The notes: generated by a model not told the origin, from the letters alone. A stretch of 35,705 bases of DNA from Actinomycetes bacterium (GCA_021809425.1 JAKBAA010000033.1:1-35705), one strand, 5' to 3'. Shown: positions 17,486 to 25,499, counted from the stretch's first letter. Numbers and translations are program-made.

Positions 17486-18760
17486 CTACCGGCGTCGGTG
17501 GACCCCGAGGCAGCACTGCTTGAGCTTGCGCCCGCTCCCGCACGGGCAGGGGTCGTTGCGCCTGGCCAGACGCCACGGTGCCTCCGCCGCGCGCTCGGCG
17601 CTGGCCAGCTCGCCCATGATGGCGGCCAAGGGCCGTCCCCGTCGGAGGAGGTGGGCCATCTGCTCCAGGTAGGGGGTGGCGTGGATGAAGAAGCGGAGGT
17701 AGCCGAGGCACAGGTAGTTGTGGCCAGGCTCCCCGTCAGGCGCTGTGGCAAACCGGTCCTTGGGACAGCCGCCCTGGCAGAGGCGCCTGACCGGGCAGTC
17801 CCGGCAGGTCGCCGTCAGCCCGCTGGACTTGGCGGCCCCGAAGCCCGCCTGCTCGGGGGACGCGAGGGGGGCGGCGAGGCCGTGTTGGCCCACGTCCCCG
17901 AGACGGTGGGCGGGATCGACGAAGTGGTCGCAGGCGTAGACCCCCCCGTCGTGCTCGAGGGCGAGGGCCCGACCACAGGTCTCCGCCATGGTGCACAGCG
18001 ACGCCTGCCCGCCCGAGAGGACCGAGAGGGACTCGAGGAAGACCTGGACCCCGATCCGGTCGACATCGTGGCGGACCCACTCGTCGAACACAGTGCACAG
18101 GAAGGCGCCCATGGCCTCGGGGGGGACCGAGCGGTCGGAGACGGCTCCGGAGGGTTGTCGCTGCACGACCGGGAGGAGCTGGAGCCAACGGATCCGCTCG
18201 CCGAGGAAGAACCGGTAGACCTCACGGGGATGGTGCACGTTGACGGCGTTCAGGGTGCAGAGCACGTCGGGGTCGATCCCGTGCTCGCGGAGCAGCCGGT
18301 AGCCCCGCATCGCCCGGGCGTGGGTGGCCCCCCCGTGCCGGTCGGGCCGGGAGGCGTCGTGGAGGGCGGCCGGGCCGTCGATCGAGATCCCCACGGCGAA
18401 GTGGTGCTCGGCCAGGAAGGCGCACCAGTCGTCGTCGAGCAGGGTCCCGTTGGTCTGGAGGCTGTTGAGACAGGACCAGCCCTTGGGGAGGTGGTAGCGC
18501 TGGAGCTCGAGGGCCTTGTGGTAGAAGTGCCGGCCCGCCAGCGTGGGCTCACCGCCGTGCCACACGAAGTGGACGGTCGGGCCGGGGGCCGCCTCGATGA
18601 AGGAGCGGACGTAGGCCTCCAGGGTCTCGTCGCGCATCCGGTACCGCTCGCCGGCCGGGAACAGGTCGGTCGTTCCGAGGTAGTAGCAGTAGGCGCAGTC
18701 GAGGTTGCAGATCGGTCCGGTCGGCTTGGCCATGACGACGAACGGCTCGGCGCTCGTCAC
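17486..18760 (-). CDS. Radical SAM/SPASM enzyme of the anaerobic sulfatase maturase type with SEC-C tail
   Basis: 424 residues. The radical SAM cluster motif CNLDCAYC uses Cys 18, 22 and 25, preceded by the family start VVMAKPTGPI. HFVWHGGEPTLAG (GGE motif) and SLQTNGTLL and GISIDGPAALHD follow, as in sulfatase maturases that oxidise Cys or Ser of a sulfatase to formylglycine. A Cys-rich SPASM region has CTMAETCGRALALEHDGGVY, YACDHFVD and CRDCPVRRLCQGGCP for auxiliary Fe-S clusters. The last 22 residues are a SEC-C zinc motif, NDPCPCGSGRKLKQCCLG, as at the end of SecA. No sulfatase gene is in the window, so the target protein is unknown. The start is GTG 18760; the open frame upstream is the antisense of the thiolase region. 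The gene is 82 bp downstream of the thiolase gene. Confidence 0.88.
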   Translation of the reverse strand: MTSAEPFVVMAKPTGPICNLDCAYCYYLGTTDLFPAGERYRMRDETLEAYVRSFIEAAPGPTVHFVWHGGEPTLAGRHFYHKALELQRYHLPKGWSCLNSLQTNGTLLDDDWCAFLAEHHFAVGISIDGPAALHDASRPDRHGGATHARAMRGYRLLREHGIDPDVLCTLNAVNVHHPREVYRFFLGERIRWLQLLPVVQRQPSGAVSDRSVPPEAMGAFLCTVFDEWVRHDVDRIGVQVFLESLSVLSGGQASLCTMAETCGRALALEHDGGVYACDHFVDPAHRLGDVGQHGLAAPLASPEQAGFGAAKSSGLTATCRDCPVRRLCQGGCPKDRFATAPDGEPGHNYLCLGYLRFFIHATPYLEQMAHLLRRGRPLAAIMGELASAERAAEAPWRLARRNDPCPCGSGRKLKQCCLGVHRRR

Positions 18761-18842
18761 CTGAGGCCCCCGACGGTGGTCCCCTCCGCACTCGGCCGGA
18801 CCGAGGTGCCAACGCCAACGCCCACGCTCGTGGCCGCGGCCC

Positions 18843-20033
18843 TCAGGCCCGGAGCACGACGGCGATGCCCTGCCCGACCCCGATGCACATGGCGGCGAGG
18901 CCCCATCCCCCGCCGCGGTGGCGGAGCTGCCAGGCGAGGCTCGCCACGAGGCGCGCCCCCGAGCAGCCGAGCGGGTGACCGAGGGCGATGGCACCCCCGA
19001 GCGGGTTGAGCGTGCGCGGATCGAGCTCGGTCCACTCGGCGAGGCAGGCGAGGCTCTGCGCGGCGAAGGCCTCGTTGAGCTCGACCACCGCCAGGTCCTG
19101 CCAGCCGATGCCTGCCCGCTCGAGCGCCCGTCGGGCGGCGGCGACCGGTCCGAGGCCGTAGAGCTGGGGCTCGATGGCGGTGACCGCGCTCGACACGAGC
19201 TGGGCGAGCGGCTCCACCCCGAGCTCGGCCACGGCCGGCTCGCTGGCGAGGAGGAGCGCGGCGGCGCCGTCGCTGAGGGGGGAGGCGTTGCCGGCCGTGA
19301 CCGTGCCGTTCGGTCGGAACGACGGCCGAAGGCCGGCGAGACGCTCGAGGGAGGTGTCGGCCCGGATCGCCTCGTCGCGGCCCATCGCCACGCCCTCGAC
19401 CGGCACGATCTCGTCGGCAAAGGCGCCCTTCTCCCAGGCGGCGGCGGCCTTCTCGTGGCTTGCCACGGCGAAGGCATCCTGCGCCTGGCGCGTGATCGCG
19501 TAGCGGTCCGCCAGGATCTCGGCCCCCTCGCCGAGGGAGACGGTCCACTCGGCGGGCATCTTCGGGTTGACCATCCTCCAGCCGAGGGTCGAGGAGAAGA
19601 GGGTGCCGTTCGTCTGCGGGTAGGCCCGCTCGGGCTTCGCGAGGACGTAGGGGGCGCGCGACATCGACTCCACCCCGCCCGCCACGGCGAGGTCGCTGTC
19701 GCCGACGGCGATCGCCCGTGCCGCCTGGATGAGGGCGTCCATGCCAGATCCGCACAGGCGATTGGTCGTGGCGCCCGGGACCGTCGTCGGCAGGCCGGCG
19801 AGCAGGACGGCCATGCGCGCCACGTTCCGGTTGTCCTCGCCGGCGCCGTTGGCATCCCCGAAGACGACGTCGTCGATGCGGCGCGGGTCGAGCGAGGCCG
19901 TCCGTCGCACGACGGCTCCGAGCGCGGCGGCGGCGAGATCGTCCGGTCGGATCCCGGCGAGCGCGCCGCCGGCCTTGCCGATGGGCGTGCGAACGGCGTC
20001 GACGAGGTAGCTCCGCCGCAGCGGCTCAGGCAT
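18843..20033 (-). CDS. Acetyl-CoA C-acyltransferase (thiolase)
   Basis: Thiolytic cleavage of a 3-ketoacyl-CoA, releasing acetyl-CoA; 396 residues. The nucleophile Cys 94 sits in NRLCGSGMDALI. The His of NPLGGAIALGHPLGCSGAR is residue 353, and the second Cys (383) is in CIGVGQG. VAGGVESMSRAPY is another family block. The degradative-thiolase length and motifs separate it from the shorter SCP2-type enzymes. ATG 20033 is chosen because it starts the conserved LVDAVRTPIGK region and overlaps the crotonase stop by 8 bp (ATGCCTGA), indicating translational coupling. It is the last gene of the six-gene leftward operon and would carry out its final step; specificity for linear or ring-derived (for example pimelyl-type) ketoacyl-CoA is not visible. 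Confidence 0.93.
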   Translation of the reverse strand: MPEPLRRSYLVDAVRTPIGKAGGALAGIRPDDLAAAALGAVVRRTASLDPRRIDDVVFGDANGAGEDNRNVARMAVLLAGLPTTVPGATTNRLCGSGMDALIQAARAIAVGDSDLAVAGGVESMSRAPYVLAKPERAYPQTNGTLFSSTLGWRMVNPKMPAEWTVSLGEGAEILADRYAITRQAQDAFAVASHEKAAAAWEKGAFADEIVPVEGVAMGRDEAIRADTSLERLAGLRPSFRPNGTVTAGNASPLSDGAAALLLASEPAVAELGVEPLAQLVSSAVTAIEPQLYGLGPVAAARRALERAGIGWQDLAVVELNEAFAAQSLACLAEWTELDPRTLNPLGGAIALGHPLGCSGARLVASLAWQLRHRGGGWGLAAMCIGVGQGIAVVLRA

Positions 20034-20811
20034 CCGTCCGTCCCGTCCAGACGGGGGGGCGCTTCTCGGCGAAGGCCAGGGCACCCTCCCGCGCGTCGGG
20101 CGAACGGGTCACGATGGCCGCCGCCTCGTCGTTGAGCTGCCAGGCCGAGGCCTCGTCGGTGTCTGCTGCCGCCCGCATGACCGCCTTCGAGGTCTGCACG
20201 GCGAGCGGCGCGTTGGCGGCGATCACCTCGGCCAGGCCAAGGGCGCTCGAGAGGAGCTCCCCGGCCGGCACCACGCGGTTGACGATCCCTAGGGCGCGCG
20301 CTCGCTGGGCGTCCATCGGCTCCCCGGTGAGGGCGAGCTCGAGCGCCACCGCGAGGGGGAGCCGCTTCGGCAGCCGCACGAGACCGCCGGCGGAGGCGAG
20401 CAGGCCCCGCGTGACCTCCGGGATCCCGAAGACCGCATGGTCGGCGGCCACGGCCAGGTCGCAGCTCAGCACCACCTCGAACCCGCCGGCCACGGCGGCG
20501 CCGTTGACGGCGGCGATGAGGGGCTTCGGGAAGCGGCGCCGGGTGATGCCGGCGAACCCGCCGGAGACGGCGGAGATGGCGGGCATCGCGCCGTCGGTGA
20601 ACGCCTTCAGGTCCATGCCGGCGCAGAAGGCCCGGTCGCCGGCGCCGGTCACGACGACGACGGCGACCCCGGCGTCCTCGGCGAGCTCGTCGAGGGCCCG
20701 GGCGATCCCTTGCGAGACGGCGACGTTGATGGCATTGCGTTGCTCGGGGCGGTTGATCGTGAGGATCTCGACGTTGCCTCGCCGCTCACGCAGCACGGCG
20801 TCCTTGGTCAT
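20026..20811 (-). CDS. Enoyl-CoA hydratase (crotonase family, canonical active site)
   Basis: Hydrates a 2-enoyl-CoA to a 3-hydroxyacyl-CoA; 261 residues, normal length. The oxyanion-hole segments FCAGMDLKAF (near 63) and VAGGFEVVLSCDLAVA (near 112) are present. Both catalytic Glu positions are kept: one in GIPEVTRGL and one in ALELALTGE. Thus a hydratase is more likely than an isomerase or hydrolase. It begins with an ATG at 20811, 33 bp after the CoA-ligase stop, and ends within the thiolase start. In the operon it would hydrate the enoyl-CoA made by the acyl-CoA dehydrogenase, a BadK-like role (cyclohex-1-ene-1-carboxyl-CoA) if the substrate is alicyclic. Confidence 0.88.
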   Translation of the reverse strand: MTKDAVLRERRGNVEILTINRPEQRNAINVAVSQGIARALDELAEDAGVAVVVVTGAGDRAFCAGMDLKAFTDGAMPAISAVSGGFAGITRRRFPKPLIAAVNGAAVAGGFEVVLSCDLAVAADHAVFGIPEVTRGLLASAGGLVRLPKRLPLAVALELALTGEPMDAQRARALGIVNRVVPAGELLSSALGLAEVIAANAPLAVQTSKAVMRAAADTDEASAWQLNDEAAAIVTRSPDAREGALAFAEKRPPVWTGRTDA

Positions 20812-20844
20812 GGTCGCTCCCTCCTGCTCGTGCGCCGGAGCGCC

Positions 20845-22467
20845 CTATGGTTGCCCGTCGGCTCCGGCCGGGGACGGGGAGCCTGGTTGCGGCCAGCCCC
20901 GGCGGAGGACGTGCCGCTGCAGCTTCCCCGAGGGGGTGCGGGGGAGGGCGGCGACGAACGTGACACTGCGCGGCACCATATAGGCCACCAGGTGGTCCCG
21001 CACGAGCTGCAGCAAGGACCGTTCGAGGTCCTCGGAGGGCGCCTGGCCCGGTGCGAGCACGGCGAAGGCACGAAGGCGCGAGGCGCCGATCCCGTCCGGC
21101 AGGGCGACGACGGCGACGTCCTCGACCGCCGGATGCCCGGCGAGGACGGCCTCGATCTCCATCGGGGCCACCGAGATGCCCCCGACCATCTCGAGGTCGT
21201 CGCTCCGGCCATGGTGGTGCACGAGGCCGTCGCCGTCCACGATGACCCGGTCGCCCGTGCAGAGCCAGTCGCCGGAGAGGATCCGTTCGCTCTCCTCCGG
21301 CCGGTTGTGGTAGCCGACCATGAGGGTCGGTCCTTGGACCCACAAGGTGCCCATCTCGCCGGGCTCGACGAGCTCGCGACGCTCGTCGCGCACGCCGAGC
21401 GTGTAGCCCGGCATGGCGCGCCCGAAGGTGCCCGGGGTGCAGTCGCGAAGGGTGTTGGCGACGAACAGGTGCCCCACCTCGGTCGAGCCGAGCCCGTTCA
21501 GGATGGTCGCGCCGAGGAAGTCGGCCGCGTGCTCCTGGATCGCCGGCGCCAGGGCCTCTCCGGCGGAGAGGCAGGCGCGCAGCGACCGGAACGGCGAGGC
21601 TTCTCCCTCGGTGACGAGGACGGCGTAGAAGGTCGGGACCGCGAAGAGCACGGTCGGGCGCGCACGCGCCATGAGCTCGGAGACCGCCGCGACGGTCGGC
21701 AGCGCCCGTTGCAGGACGGCGCCGACGCCGGTCGAGAGCACGCAGAGCACGCTGTTGCCGAGCCCGTACGAGAAGTAGGCGCGCGAGACCGAGAAGAACA
21801 CGTCGTCGGGGGTCGGCTCGAGGATCGTCCGGATGACCTCGGCGTGGTGGGCGACGTCGGAGTGCCGGTGCAGGACGAGCTTCGGGGTCCCGGTCGTCCC
21901 CGAGGTGTACTGGCCGTAGAGGAGGGCGTTCTCCGGCAGCGCTGCTGCCGGGGTGGCCGGCTGCCGGGGGCCCCGCGCCTCGAGCTCGCTCGCGGTCAGC
22001 ACGGAGAGCCCGGGGAAGTGGGGGACGAGCTCGTCCTCGCAGACGACGAGGGTCGGACGGGCGTCGGCCGTCATGAAGGCGTAGTCGTGCGCCGTCAGTC
22101 GTGGGTTGACCGGCACGGGAACGGCGCCGAGGCGGGCCGCACCGAGGAAGGCCAGCACGAAGGCGATCCGGTCGTGGGTCGCCACGAGCACCGGTCGCTC
22201 GGGGCGTGCGCCCCGTTCGGCGAGCAAGGTGGCGGACGACGCGATGGCGGCGTGGAGCTCCTCGTAGCTCCACGGCCGGCCGTCGTCCAGGTAGGCGCGC
22301 CGGTCCATCCAGCCGGACTGGCGAGCCAGATCCTCGAGCCAGGCCGTCACGTTGTGCGCGCTCGTGCGCACGCCGGTCGGGCCCGGTCGCCGGGGACCGA
22401 GCGCCGTGCCGAGCGGCCCGGCCTCGGCCTCGGCGAGTCGTCGTGCTGCCTGCGTGTCTGCGGACAC
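20845..22467 (-). CDS. Acyl-CoA synthetase resembling benzoate-CoA ligase
   Basis: ATP-dependent activation of a carboxylic acid to its CoA thioester through an acyl-adenylate; 540 residues. The AMP-binding P-loop YTSGTTGTPKLVLHRHSD, AYFSYGLGNSVLCVLSTG, LNGLGSTEVGHLFVAN (A5) and TGDRVIVDGDG (A7) are present. The C-terminal hinge reads GRSDDLEMVGG, and the catalytic Lys lies in LPRTPSGKLQRHVLR. The YGLGN and GSTE segments resemble benzoate-, 2-aminobenzoate- and cyclohexanecarboxylate-type ligases more than fatty-acyl ligases. The GTG at 22467 follows a strong GGAGGGGAGGAGG. Substrate is therefore probably an aromatic or alicyclic acid, by inference. The open frame continues upstream into the crotonase gene as a shadow and is not part of the protein. 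Confidence 0.88.
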   Translation of the reverse strand: MSADTQAARRLAEAEAGPLGTALGPRRPGPTGVRTSAHNVTAWLEDLARQSGWMDRRAYLDDGRPWSYEELHAAIASSATLLAERGARPERPVLVATHDRIAFVLAFLGAARLGAVPVPVNPRLTAHDYAFMTADARPTLVVCEDELVPHFPGLSVLTASELEARGPRQPATPAAALPENALLYGQYTSGTTGTPKLVLHRHSDVAHHAEVIRTILEPTPDDVFFSVSRAYFSYGLGNSVLCVLSTGVGAVLQRALPTVAAVSELMARARPTVLFAVPTFYAVLVTEGEASPFRSLRACLSAGEALAPAIQEHAADFLGATILNGLGSTEVGHLFVANTLRDCTPGTFGRAMPGYTLGVRDERRELVEPGEMGTLWVQGPTLMVGYHNRPEESERILSGDWLCTGDRVIVDGDGLVHHHGRSDDLEMVGGISVAPMEIEAVLAGHPAVEDVAVVALPDGIGASRLRAFAVLAPGQAPSEDLERSLLQLVRDHLVAYMVPRSVTFVAALPRTPSGKLQRHVLRRGWPQPGSPSPAGADGQP

Positions 22468-22511
22468 GGCCTCCTCCCCTCCTGGTGGCCCGATCGAGCT
22501 GGTGGGCGTCG

Positions 22512-23339
22512 CTAGCGGCCCTGCCACGCGGGCGGTCGCTTCGCGTTGAAGGCCGCGTGGAACTCCGCGTGGTCGGCGCTCTTCATGAGCAGGGCCTGGG
22601 TCATCGCTTCCAGCTCGATGGCCGCCGAGAGGGGCATGTCGAGCTCGCGGGAGAGCAGCGCCTTGGTCTGGGCGTAGGCGAACGAGGGCCCGGTCGCAAG
22701 CCGCTGGGCGAGGGCGTCGGCCTTGGTGTCGAGCTCGTCGTCGGCGACGAGCTCCGAGACGAGGCCGTACCGGTCGGCGGTCGCTGCGTCGATCGTGTCG
22801 CCGAGCATCAGCAGCTGCGTGGCCCGACCGAAGCCGACGATGCGGGGCAGCAGGTAGGCCGAGCCCATGTCGGCACCGGCCAGGCCGACCTTGGTGAACA
22901 GGAAGGCGAACCGGGCCGAGCGCGTGAGCAGCCGGAAGTCCGAGGCGAGGGCGATCACCGAGCCGGCTCCGGCGGCGATCCCGTGGATGGCGGCGATGAT
23001 CGGCACCGGGCACTCCCGCATGGCCTTCACCACCTCCCCGGTCATCCGTGTGAAGTCGAGCAGCTCGTCCGGGCGCATCTTGAGGAGCTCGCCGATGATC
23101 TCGTTCACGTCGCCGCCGGAGCAGAACGCCTTGCCTTCGCCGCGGATGACCAGCGCCCGGACGTCGTCCCGTTGGGGGAGCTCGCGCAGCAGGTCGCGCA
23201 GGTCCGCGTAGCTCTGGAACGTCAGGGCGTTCAGCTTGTCCGGTCGGTTCAAGGTGAGCGTGGCGATCCGGTCGGCAACCTTCAGGTCGAAGTGCTGCCA
23301 GTCGGACGTGGGGCTGACCGAACCACGGAAGGGGCTCAT
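22512..23339 (-). CDS. Crotonase-family protein with a non-canonical active site
   Basis: 275 residues. The oxyanion-hole segments FCSGGDVNEI and IAAGAGSVIALASDFRLL are intact, so it binds an acyl-CoA. In the segment FLFTKVGLAGADMGSAYLLP, however, the first hydratase Glu is not conserved. The second Glu position (LLMLGD) also reads Gln or Leu by my hand alignment. An Asp in GADMG sits close to where dienoyl-CoA isomerase, MenB- and BadI-like crotonases place a catalytic Asp. It is therefore probably not an ordinary hydratase. An isomerase, or a ring-opening hydrolase of 2-ketocyclohexanecarboxyl-CoA (BadI role), would fit the operon. Start ATG 23339; 45 bp before the CoA-ligase GTG. Confidence 0.82.
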   Translation of the reverse strand: MSPFRGSVSPTSDWQHFDLKVADRIATLTLNRPDKLNALTFQSYADLRDLLRELPQRDDVRALVIRGEGKAFCSGGDVNEIIGELLKMRPDELLDFTRMTGEVVKAMRECPVPIIAAIHGIAAGAGSVIALASDFRLLTRSARFAFLFTKVGLAGADMGSAYLLPRIVGFGRATQLLMLGDTIDAATADRYGLVSELVADDELDTKADALAQRLATGPSFAYAQTKALLSRELDMPLSAAIELEAMTQALLMKSADHAEFHAAFNAKRPPAWQGR

Positions 23340-23454
23340 CGGCGGATCTCCTCGGGGGAAGTGTGGCGCATGCGGATGGGGTTGACGTGGGGCGCTGCGG
23401 CCACGGCCGCCGGGGAGGCGGGGCCGCCATGGCGGGCGGGACCCGCCCCGGTCC

Positions 23455-24633
23455 TCACGGGCGCAGCCCCCGGGCGATGATCGTGCGCTGGACCTCCGAG
23501 GCGCCCTCGTAGATGCGGGTGGCGCGCACGTCCCGGTAGAGGTGCTCGAGCACGTGTCCTTGCACGAGGCCGCGAGCGCCGTGGAGCTGGAGGGCCCGGT
23601 CGACGACCCGCTGGGCGGTCTCGGTGGCGAAGAGCTTGGCCATGGCCGAACGGCGTGTCACCTCTGCTCGTTCGGCGCCGGCGTCGTAGGCGGCGGCGGC
23701 GGCGACGACGAGGAGGCGGGCAGCCTCGAGCTCGGTGGCCATGTCGGCGAGCAGGTGCGCCACCGCCTCCTGGTCCGCAAGGGGACCCCCGAAGGCGTGG
23801 CGCTGCGCCGTGTACGAGAGGGCCGCTTCCAGGGCCGCCTGGCCCATGCCGACGGCGAATGCACCGACGCTCGGCCGGAAGAGGTCGAGGGTGGACATGG
23901 CGACGCGAAAGCCACGGTCGACCTCTCCGAGGACGTCCGCCTCGCCGACCTCGACGCCGTCGAGGACGAGCCGCCCGATGGGATGGGGTGAGAGCAGCTC
24001 GAGGGGCTCGCCGCGCAGGCCGGAACGCGCTGCAGGGAGCGCGAAGGCGGTCACGCCCCGGGCACCAGTGCCCGGGGTGGTCCGGGCGAAGATCGTGTAG
24101 ACGTCGGCGTCCGGGGCGTTCGAGATCCACAGCTTCTCGCCGAACAGGCGCCAGCGGTCGCCGGCGCGCTCGGCCCGGAGCGAGAGGGCGGCGGCGTCGG
24201 AGCCGGCGCCCGGCTCGCTCAGGGCGAAGGCGGCCACGGCCTCGCCGCGGGCGATGGCGGGGATCCACCGCTGGACGGTCGCCTCGCCACCGTGCTGCAG
24301 GATCGGGTAGCCCCCGAGCCCCTGCAGCGCGAGCGCCGTCTCGGCCTCGGTGGACACCCTCGCCAGGCCTTCGCGAAGGCAGCACAGCTCCGTGGCCGTC
24401 GCCTGCCCCTGGGGGCGGCCGGTCGCGGCGCCCGGGTAGAGCGCCTCGAGGAGGCCGTGACGCGCCATCGCCAGGAGGAGCGGGCGGTTGACTCGGCCTC
24501 GGGTGCCCGTGCCGGCGACGTCGAGCAGCTCGGAGGCGGCGAGCGCCCTGATCTCCTCGACGCGTGCCCGGCGCAGCCCGTCGTCGCGGTGGGTCGCGCC
24601 TGCGGGCGAGACCGTCGCGTCCGAGACGGCCAT
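23455..24633 (-). CDS. Acyl-CoA dehydrogenase
   Basis: FAD-dependent alpha,beta-dehydrogenation of an acyl-CoA, passing electrons to ETF; 392 residues. FALSEPGAGSDAAAL near 135 and LFGEKLWISNAPDADVYTIF near 162 are the FAD/substrate blocks. RHAFGGPLADQEAVAHLLAD and LQLHGARGLVQGHVLEHLYRD match the C-terminal helical domain. The catalytic Glu is in RIYEGASEVQRTIIAR near the C-terminus. It starts 4 bp after the SDR stop, so the two are probably coupled. A 115-bp gap follows before the crotonase gene. In the operon it would be the first oxidation after CoA activation, comparable with AliB or BadJ if the acid is alicyclic. Confidence 0.93.
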   Translation of the reverse strand: MAVSDATVSPAGATHRDDGLRRARVEEIRALAASELLDVAGTGTRGRVNRPLLLAMARHGLLEALYPGAATGRPQGQATATELCCLREGLARVSTEAETALALQGLGGYPILQHGGEATVQRWIPAIARGEAVAAFALSEPGAGSDAAALSLRAERAGDRWRLFGEKLWISNAPDADVYTIFARTTPGTGARGVTAFALPAARSGLRGEPLELLSPHPIGRLVLDGVEVGEADVLGEVDRGFRVAMSTLDLFRPSVGAFAVGMGQAALEAALSYTAQRHAFGGPLADQEAVAHLLADMATELEAARLLVVAAAAAYDAGAERAEVTRRSAMAKLFATETAQRVVDRALQLHGARGLVQGHVLEHLYRDVRATRIYEGASEVQRTIIARGLRP

Positions 24634-24637
24634 CGCC

Positions 24638-25393
24638 CTAGCCGACCATCGTCAGGCCGCCGCTCACGCTGATCACCTGGCCGGTCACGTACGAGGCGCG
24701 CTCGGACGCGAGGTAGGTGACGACGTCGGCGATCTCCTCAGGCTGGCCGAAGCGCCGCAGCGGGATGGCCCGGAGCAGGGCGTCCTGGATCTTCTGCGGC
24801 TGGGCATGCAGGAGCGGCGTCTCCGTGGGGCCCGGCGCGACGCAGTTGACGTGCACGGCGTGACGCGCCATCTCGCGCGCCAGGGACTTGGTGAAGGAGA
24901 TGACCCCGCCCTTTGCGCTCGCGTAGGCGGTCTCCCCGAGGCTGCCGACGCGACCGGCGTCGCTCGAGATGTTCACGACGCGCCCGGGCCGACCTTCCGC
25001 TACAAGGGGCGCCAGGTACGACCGGCAGATCCAGATGGGCCCGAGGAGGTTGAGGGCGATGACGTTCTCGATGAAGTCCGGCTCGTTCTCGAGGAAGGGC
25101 TGCCCGGCGTTCCAGCCGGCCCCGTTGACGATGACGTCGACGAGGCCGAGCGCGCGCTCCGTCGCACGCTGCAGGGCCTCGATGCTCGCTCGGCTGCGGA
25201 CGTCGACGGAGAAGGCTTCGGCCTTGCCCCCTCGGGCTGCGACCTGCTCGGCCGTCGTGGTGGCGGCGTCCAGGTTGATGTCGGCAACGGCCACGGTGGC
25301 GCCGGCCTCGGCGAGGGTAAGCGCCACCGCCCGACCGATGCCCGAAGCCGCACCGGTCACCACCGCCGTCCTGCCCTCCAGGCTGATGCGCAC
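24638..25393 (-). CDS. Short-chain dehydrogenase resembling BadH
   Basis: NAD-dependent SDR of 251 residues. The cofactor motif TGAASGIG is near 12, NGAG near 88, catalytic Ser in VNISSDAGRVGS near 140, and YASAK (Tyr/Lys) near 153. The sequence around VADINLDAA, NGAGWNAGQPF, SDAGRVGSLGETAYASAKGG and the C-terminal GQVISVSGGLTMVG closely recalls 2-hydroxycyclohexanecarboxyl-CoA dehydrogenase (BadH) of Rhodopseudomonas as I remember it. Close SDRs act on many hydroxyacyl-CoAs, so BadH function is inference. The GTG at 25393 follows GGAGGTGGGAC; an upstream ATG (25444) would start inside the promoter/operator region and is rejected. It is the first gene of the leftward operon. Confidence 0.9.
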   Translation of the reverse strand: MRISLEGRTAVVTGAASGIGRAVALTLAEAGATVAVADINLDAATTTAEQVAARGGKAEAFSVDVRSRASIEALQRATERALGLVDVIVNGAGWNAGQPFLENEPDFIENVIALNLLGPIWICRSYLAPLVAEGRPGRVVNISSDAGRVGSLGETAYASAKGGVISFTKSLAREMARHAVHVNCVAPGPTETPLLHAQPQKIQDALLRAIPLRRFGQPEEIADVVTYLASERASYVTGQVISVSGGLTMVG

Positions 25394-25429
25394 GTCCCAC
25401 CTCCGACGCCGGCGTCCACGGTGACAAAA

Positions 25430-25443
25430 TGAACACTCACTCA
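25430..25443. promoter_or_regulatory. TetR-type operator, proximal copy
   Basis: TGAACACTCACTCA is an imperfect palindrome (TGA...TCA) with ACTC at its centre, like the neighbouring copy at 25450-25465. The two centres are 21 bp apart, about two helical turns, so a regulator could bind both on the same face. It lies in the leader of the SDR-first operon, between the predicted transcription start and the GTG at 25393. The divergent TetR gene is the likely source of the repressor. Confidence 0.6.
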
Positions 25444-25449
25444 CATGGA

Positions 25450-25465
25450 CTGAATACTCGTTCAG
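25450..25465. promoter_or_regulatory. TetR-type operator overlapping the predicted transcription start
   Basis: CTGAATACTCGTTCAG has perfect 5-bp arms (CTGAA/TTCAG). It resembles the TGAAT...ATTCA operators of TetR-family fatty-acid/acyl-CoA regulators such as Bacillus FadR. The predicted start of leftward transcription (about 25463-25465) falls at its edge, a position suited to repression that is relieved by an acyl-CoA. The binder is inferred to be the TetR protein at 25583-26296. Confidence 0.7.
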
Positions 25466-25470
25466 TAGCG

Positions 25471-25499
25471 AAGCTAGGCCGGAATCTGTTGTCCGTCAA
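25471..25499 (-). promoter_or_regulatory. Predicted sigma-A-type promoter of the 25.4-18.8 kb operon
   Basis: On the reverse strand TTGACG (25499-25494) is followed by exactly 17 bp and TAGCTT (25476-25471), a good -35/-10 pair for a vegetative sigma factor. Transcription would begin near 25464 and run leftwards into the SDR gene, with about a 70-nt leader through both palindromes. Confidence 0.65.

Noticed and set aside
18761-19855. N-terminal extension of the radical SAM enzyme to about 789 residues
   Set aside because: The extension lies on the same strand as the thiolase gene but in another frame and has no conserved motif; the family normally begins just before the MAKPTG segment.
22468-23430. 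N-terminal extension of the CoA ligase through the crotonase gene, suggesting a fusion
   Set aside because: The extension is the wrong frame of the crotonase gene and has no conserved sequence; the GTG at 22467 with a strong ribosome site explains the start.
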